Shown: positions 61,634 to 64,000 of the stretch, in pieces
Layout: each line of letters starts with the position of its first letter
Numbering within the stretch: the stretch's first letter is position 1
Assembly: GCF_049116215.1 (NCBI RefSeq)
Contig: NZ_JAGDZB010000003.1
Span: 310,001 to 374,000 of the forward strand
Length of the DNA: 64,000 bases
Origin: Shimia sp049116215
GTDB taxonomy: Bacteria; Pseudomonadota; Alphaproteobacteria; Rhodobacterales; Rhodobacteraceae
Direction of reading: 5' to 3'
The notes under the pieces: model-generated
Databases searched by the model: none
What the model was told of the DNA's origin: nothing
What the model saw: the letters and a program-made list of their open reading frames with translations, nothing else
Position numbers and translations under genes: made by a program

Positions 61634-62815
61634 CTATGGTTCGCGGAAGGCCTCTTTGCTCTTGTAGAGCGGCTTCATCAGGTAGCGCAGGACGGTTTTG
61701 GAGCCGGTGTGCAGTTCCACGGTGGCGCGCATACCGGGGCGGATTTCGATGGCTTTCTGGCGTTCTGTGAGCGCGTCGGCGTTCACGTTCACGGTGACCT
61801 TGTAGTAAGGCGGCGCCGATGGGTCACGTTCGTCCTCAAAGGTGTCAGCGGAGATGAAATCCACTTTGCCTTTGAGCGAGCCGTAGATGGTGTAGTCATA
61901 GGCGGAGAGCTTGATGGAGGCGTCTTGTCCCGGCTCGACGTTGGCGATGTTCTCCGGGCGGACCTGGGCCTCGACAAACAGTTCTTCGCCCAAGGGGATG
62001 ATTTCAAAGATTTCTTCGCCGGGACGCACGACGCCGCCAATGGTGGTCACGGCGAGGTTGTTCACAATCCCGCGCATGGGGGCGGTGATCACGGTGCGGG
62101 AGAGTTGATCCTGCGCGAGGCGCATTTCTTGGCGTAGGGAGGTGATCTCTTTCAGGGTTTCGGAATATTCTTCCGCCAGCGCCAATTCGGCCTGTGTGAG
62201 GATGTCCATGTAGCGGATTTCAGCCTCGGAGGCTTTTTCGCGGGCCTTATTGACCTCCAGCAGGGCGACAAACTCTTTCTTGTAGAGGCGCTCCATATTG
62301 GAGAGCTCTTCCTGGGCCTGTTCGAGCTGGGTAAAGGCACCTTCGCGGCGGCTGTCGATGTCGGTTTGGCGGGCTTCAATTAAGGCTTTTTCCGAGGCCA
62401 GAATGCGTGGGGCACGTTTGGCGAGGTCTTCGGGCACGTCAAATGCAAATTGACCGTCGATCTCGGCCTCAAGGCGTAGGCGGCGCAGTTCCAATGCGTC
62501 GATCTGGTCTTGCAGGTCGTCAAAGGCGGAGCGGAAACGGGTGTCAGACAGAGTGGCGAGGATTTGGCCGGACTCAACAAGGTCGCCCTGTTTCACGGCG
62601 AGATCAGCGAGGATGCCGCCCTCGAGGTTTTGCACCGATTGGGAGCGGGAAGAAGACACAACCTGACCGTCTGCGCGTACAATTTCGTCGACCCAGGCAA
62701 AGGCGGCCCAGATGACAAACAGCCCAACTGCGGCGGCAATCAGGCGGATGGTCAGGCGGGAGGCTTTGAGTTGGTCATCAAGGCCGGTTTCATTGTCAAA
62801 CTCGGAGGTGGTCAT
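61634..62815 (-). CDS. Type I secretion periplasmic adaptor (HlyD family)
   Basis: 393 residues. A membrane anchor lies near residues 25-45 (LIAAAVGLFVIWAAFAWV), then come lipoyl-like halves (VVSSSRSQSVQNLEGGILADLAVKQGDLVESGQILATL and GIVNNLAVTTIGGVVRPGEEIFEI). A long alpha-helical hairpin lies between (about 110-265), and the beta-barrel end is PPYYKVTVNVNADAL. It links the ATPase to an outer-membrane channel. The start overlaps the ATPase stop (ATGA), so the two are coupled. Confidence 0.93.
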   Translation of the reverse strand: MTTSEFDNETGLDDQLKASRLTIRLIAAAVGLFVIWAAFAWVDEIVRADGQVVSSSRSQSVQNLEGGILADLAVKQGDLVESGQILATLSDTRFRSAFDDLQDQIDALELRRLRLEAEIDGQFAFDVPEDLAKRAPRILASEKALIEARQTDIDSRREGAFTQLEQAQEELSNMERLYKKEFVALLEVNKAREKASEAEIRYMDILTQAELALAEEYSETLKEITSLRQEMRLAQDQLSRTVITAPMRGIVNNLAVTTIGGVVRPGEEIFEIIPLGEELFVEAQVRPENIANVEPGQDASIKLSAYDYTIYGSLKGKVDFISADTFEDERDPSAPPYYKVTVNVNADALTERQKAIEIRPGMRATVELHTGSKTVLRYLMKPLYKSKEAFREP

Positions 62816-64000
62816 CCAGCCGCGCCTTCGGCGAGGTGGGCGAGGACCTGTTCACGCGGGCCATCGACCACGAGGCGGCCGTTTTGCAGGATCAAGGTGC
62901 GAGTAGACAGTGCCAAGATGGGGGTTCGGTGCGTGGCAATGAGCGCGGTGCGGCCTTCCAGCCATGTGGAAAGGCGGCTGACCAGTGTGCGTTCCAGCGT
63001 TTGGTCAAGCGCGGCGGTGGGCTCATCAAGCAGCACGATGCTGGGGTTTTGCAGCCAGAGGCGGGCCCAACCGATGGATTGACGCTGGCCGATAGACAGG
63101 CCTTCGCCGCCGTCGCGGATTTGTAGATCCAGCCCCTGCGGGTGGTTGCGCAGGAAGGGGCCGAGGCCCGCGAAATCGAGTGCGGCCATCAGGCGATCGT
63201 CGTCGCGTTCCAACTGCGTCAGGTTAAGATTGTCGCGCAGGGAGCCCGCGAACAGGCGCACGTCCTGGCTGAGATATCCGATGTTGCGGCGCAGGTCGCG
63301 TTGGTCGATCTGGCCCATGTCGGTGCCGTCCAGCAGAACGCGGCCTTTGGTCGGGCCGTAGAGACCGGCCATGAGTTTCAGCAAGGTGGATTTGCCGGAG
63401 CCATTGGCGCCAAGGATAGTCACGCGTTGGCCTGGTTTGATGACCACGCCAGGCACATCAAGGGAGGCACCGCTGTGTTCGTCATAGGCAAAGGACAACT
63501 CGCGCAGTTCAAACTGGCCTTCGAGTTTCTCGCGGCGCAGGTACTTGCGTTCGCTGTCTTTCTCTTGTTCAGAAAGGGCAATGGCATCAAGGCTTTCCAG
63601 AGCGCCTTTGACGTTGGACCAGCGGGCCAGAGTGCCGGCAAATTGGGTCAGAGGGGCCAGCGTGCGGGAGGTGAGGATACCGCAGGCAATAATAGTTCCG
63701 ACGGTGAATTCACCGGCGAATACCAGGTAGGTGCCGATCACCACAGTGGCGATGTATGTCATTTGCTGCACGCCCTGAGACCAGTAGGTCAAAGCGGAGC
63801 TGAGGCGGCGCTGTTCGGCGGAAGAGTGGCTGGAGACGGCGTTGAGTTCGTCCCACAGGCGCAGCACGCGGTCTTCGCCGCGCTGGGTTTTTACGGTGTC
63901 GAGCTCAGTGATGACCTCTTGCAGCAGGCGACCCACTTTGGCGGAGGCGCCTTGGGTTTCCCGCGAGAGGTTAATCATGCGTTTTTGCAAGACGTAGGCG
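62812..64000 (-). CDS. Type I secretion ATPase/permease, 5' end outside window
   Basis: The C-terminal 395 codons are visible; the frame runs open to the window end. The membrane half ends around STRTLAPLTQFAGTLARWSN. The ATPase has Walker A GANGSGKST, Q-loop YLSQDVRLF, signature LSIGQRQ (normally LSGGQ), Walker B IVLLDEPTAALD and H-loop ATHRTP. It drives export of RTX-type proteins. Paired with the HlyD-family adaptor encoded next. The RTX protein at 45690 is a candidate substrate but is 13 kb away. Confidence 0.92.
   Translation of the reverse strand, partial: AYVLQKRMINLSRETQGASAKVGRLLQEVITELDTVKTQRGEDRVLRLWDELNAVSSHSSAEQRRLSSALTYWSQGVQQMTYIATVVIGTYLVFAGEFTVGTIIACGILTSRTLAPLTQFAGTLARWSNVKGALESLDAIALSEQEKDSERKYLRREKLEGQFELRELSFAYDEHSGASLDVPGVVIKPGQRVTILGANGSGKSTLLKLMAGLYGPTKGRVLLDGTDMGQIDQRDLRRNIGYLSQDVRLFAGSLRDNLNLTQLERDDDRLMAALDFAGLGPFLRNHPQGLDLQIRDGGEGLSIGQRQSIGWARLWLQNPSIVLLDEPTAALDQTLERTLVSRLSTWLEGRTALIATHRTPILALSTRTLILQNGRLVVDGPREQVLAHLAEGAAG

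Overview
The window reads as chromosomal DNA of a marine alphaproteobacterium of the Roseobacter group (Rhodobacterales). The reasons are a TRAP C4-dicarboxylate-type transporter, two MttB-family methyltransferases without pyrrolysine, the Rhizobium-type glycerol ABC transporter with its DUF2160 protein, RTX/Hint/DUF6456 proteins, many EamA exporters, and moderately high GC. There is no phage, IS element, CRISPR array or rRNA. One tRNA-Leu (anticodon TAG) is present. All calls come from reading the sequence; no database search was run.

Layout: 1-5515 holds a sensor kinase (cut by the window start), a sigma54-type response regulator lacking the GAFTGA loop, and a three-part TRAP transporter. 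5537-11731 (minus strand) holds small genes (TerB, DUF1330, ABM), two EamA exporters, a FadL-type porin, a secreted small protein and guaA. 11959-19957 holds two MttB-like genes around a DUF6456 HTH regulator, a peroxiredoxin, lipA and an aminotransferase. 20170-22447 holds soxR diverging from a VOC-EamA pair through a near-consensus SoxR box. 22535-28590 holds a cysteine-codon leader peptide ahead of cysS, then cimA, a squalene-synthase-like gene, an MFS gene and an AlkA-like glycosylase. 28627-35287 holds an AT-richer secreted DUF1353 protein, glnBA, a bifunctional NAD(P)HX repair gene, a Hint protein and tRNA-Leu. 35323-39060 holds a decayed TPR-sulfotransferase gene, a BlaI/M56 pair with its palindromic operator, and intergenic repeats.

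39149-45200 is a six-gene glycerol ABC transporter operon. 45690-49442 is a 1250-residue RTX protein with a glycosidase-like core. 49533-53506 pairs an FAH-family hydrolase with a self-sufficient reductive dehalogenase (corrinoid domain fused to its own reductase). 53646-61573 holds MarC, Pta-AckA, a flavin reductase, a secreted trypsin-like protease, a LysE exporter, a CBS-GGDEF cyclase and an MFS gene. The window ends in a type I secretion adaptor and ATPase (the ATPase is cut by the window end), which could export RTX proteins such as the one at 45690.

The most interesting signals are the Cys-rich leader and alternative stems ahead of cysS; the dehalogenase-reductase fusion; a SoxR-controlled VOC/EamA pair; paired, co-located ATP-site defects in the glycerol importer ATPases; the GAFTGA-less regulator; a dispersed palindromic repeat family with one copy inside a coding sequence; and a small ORF with a strong ribosome site ahead of the second MttB gene.
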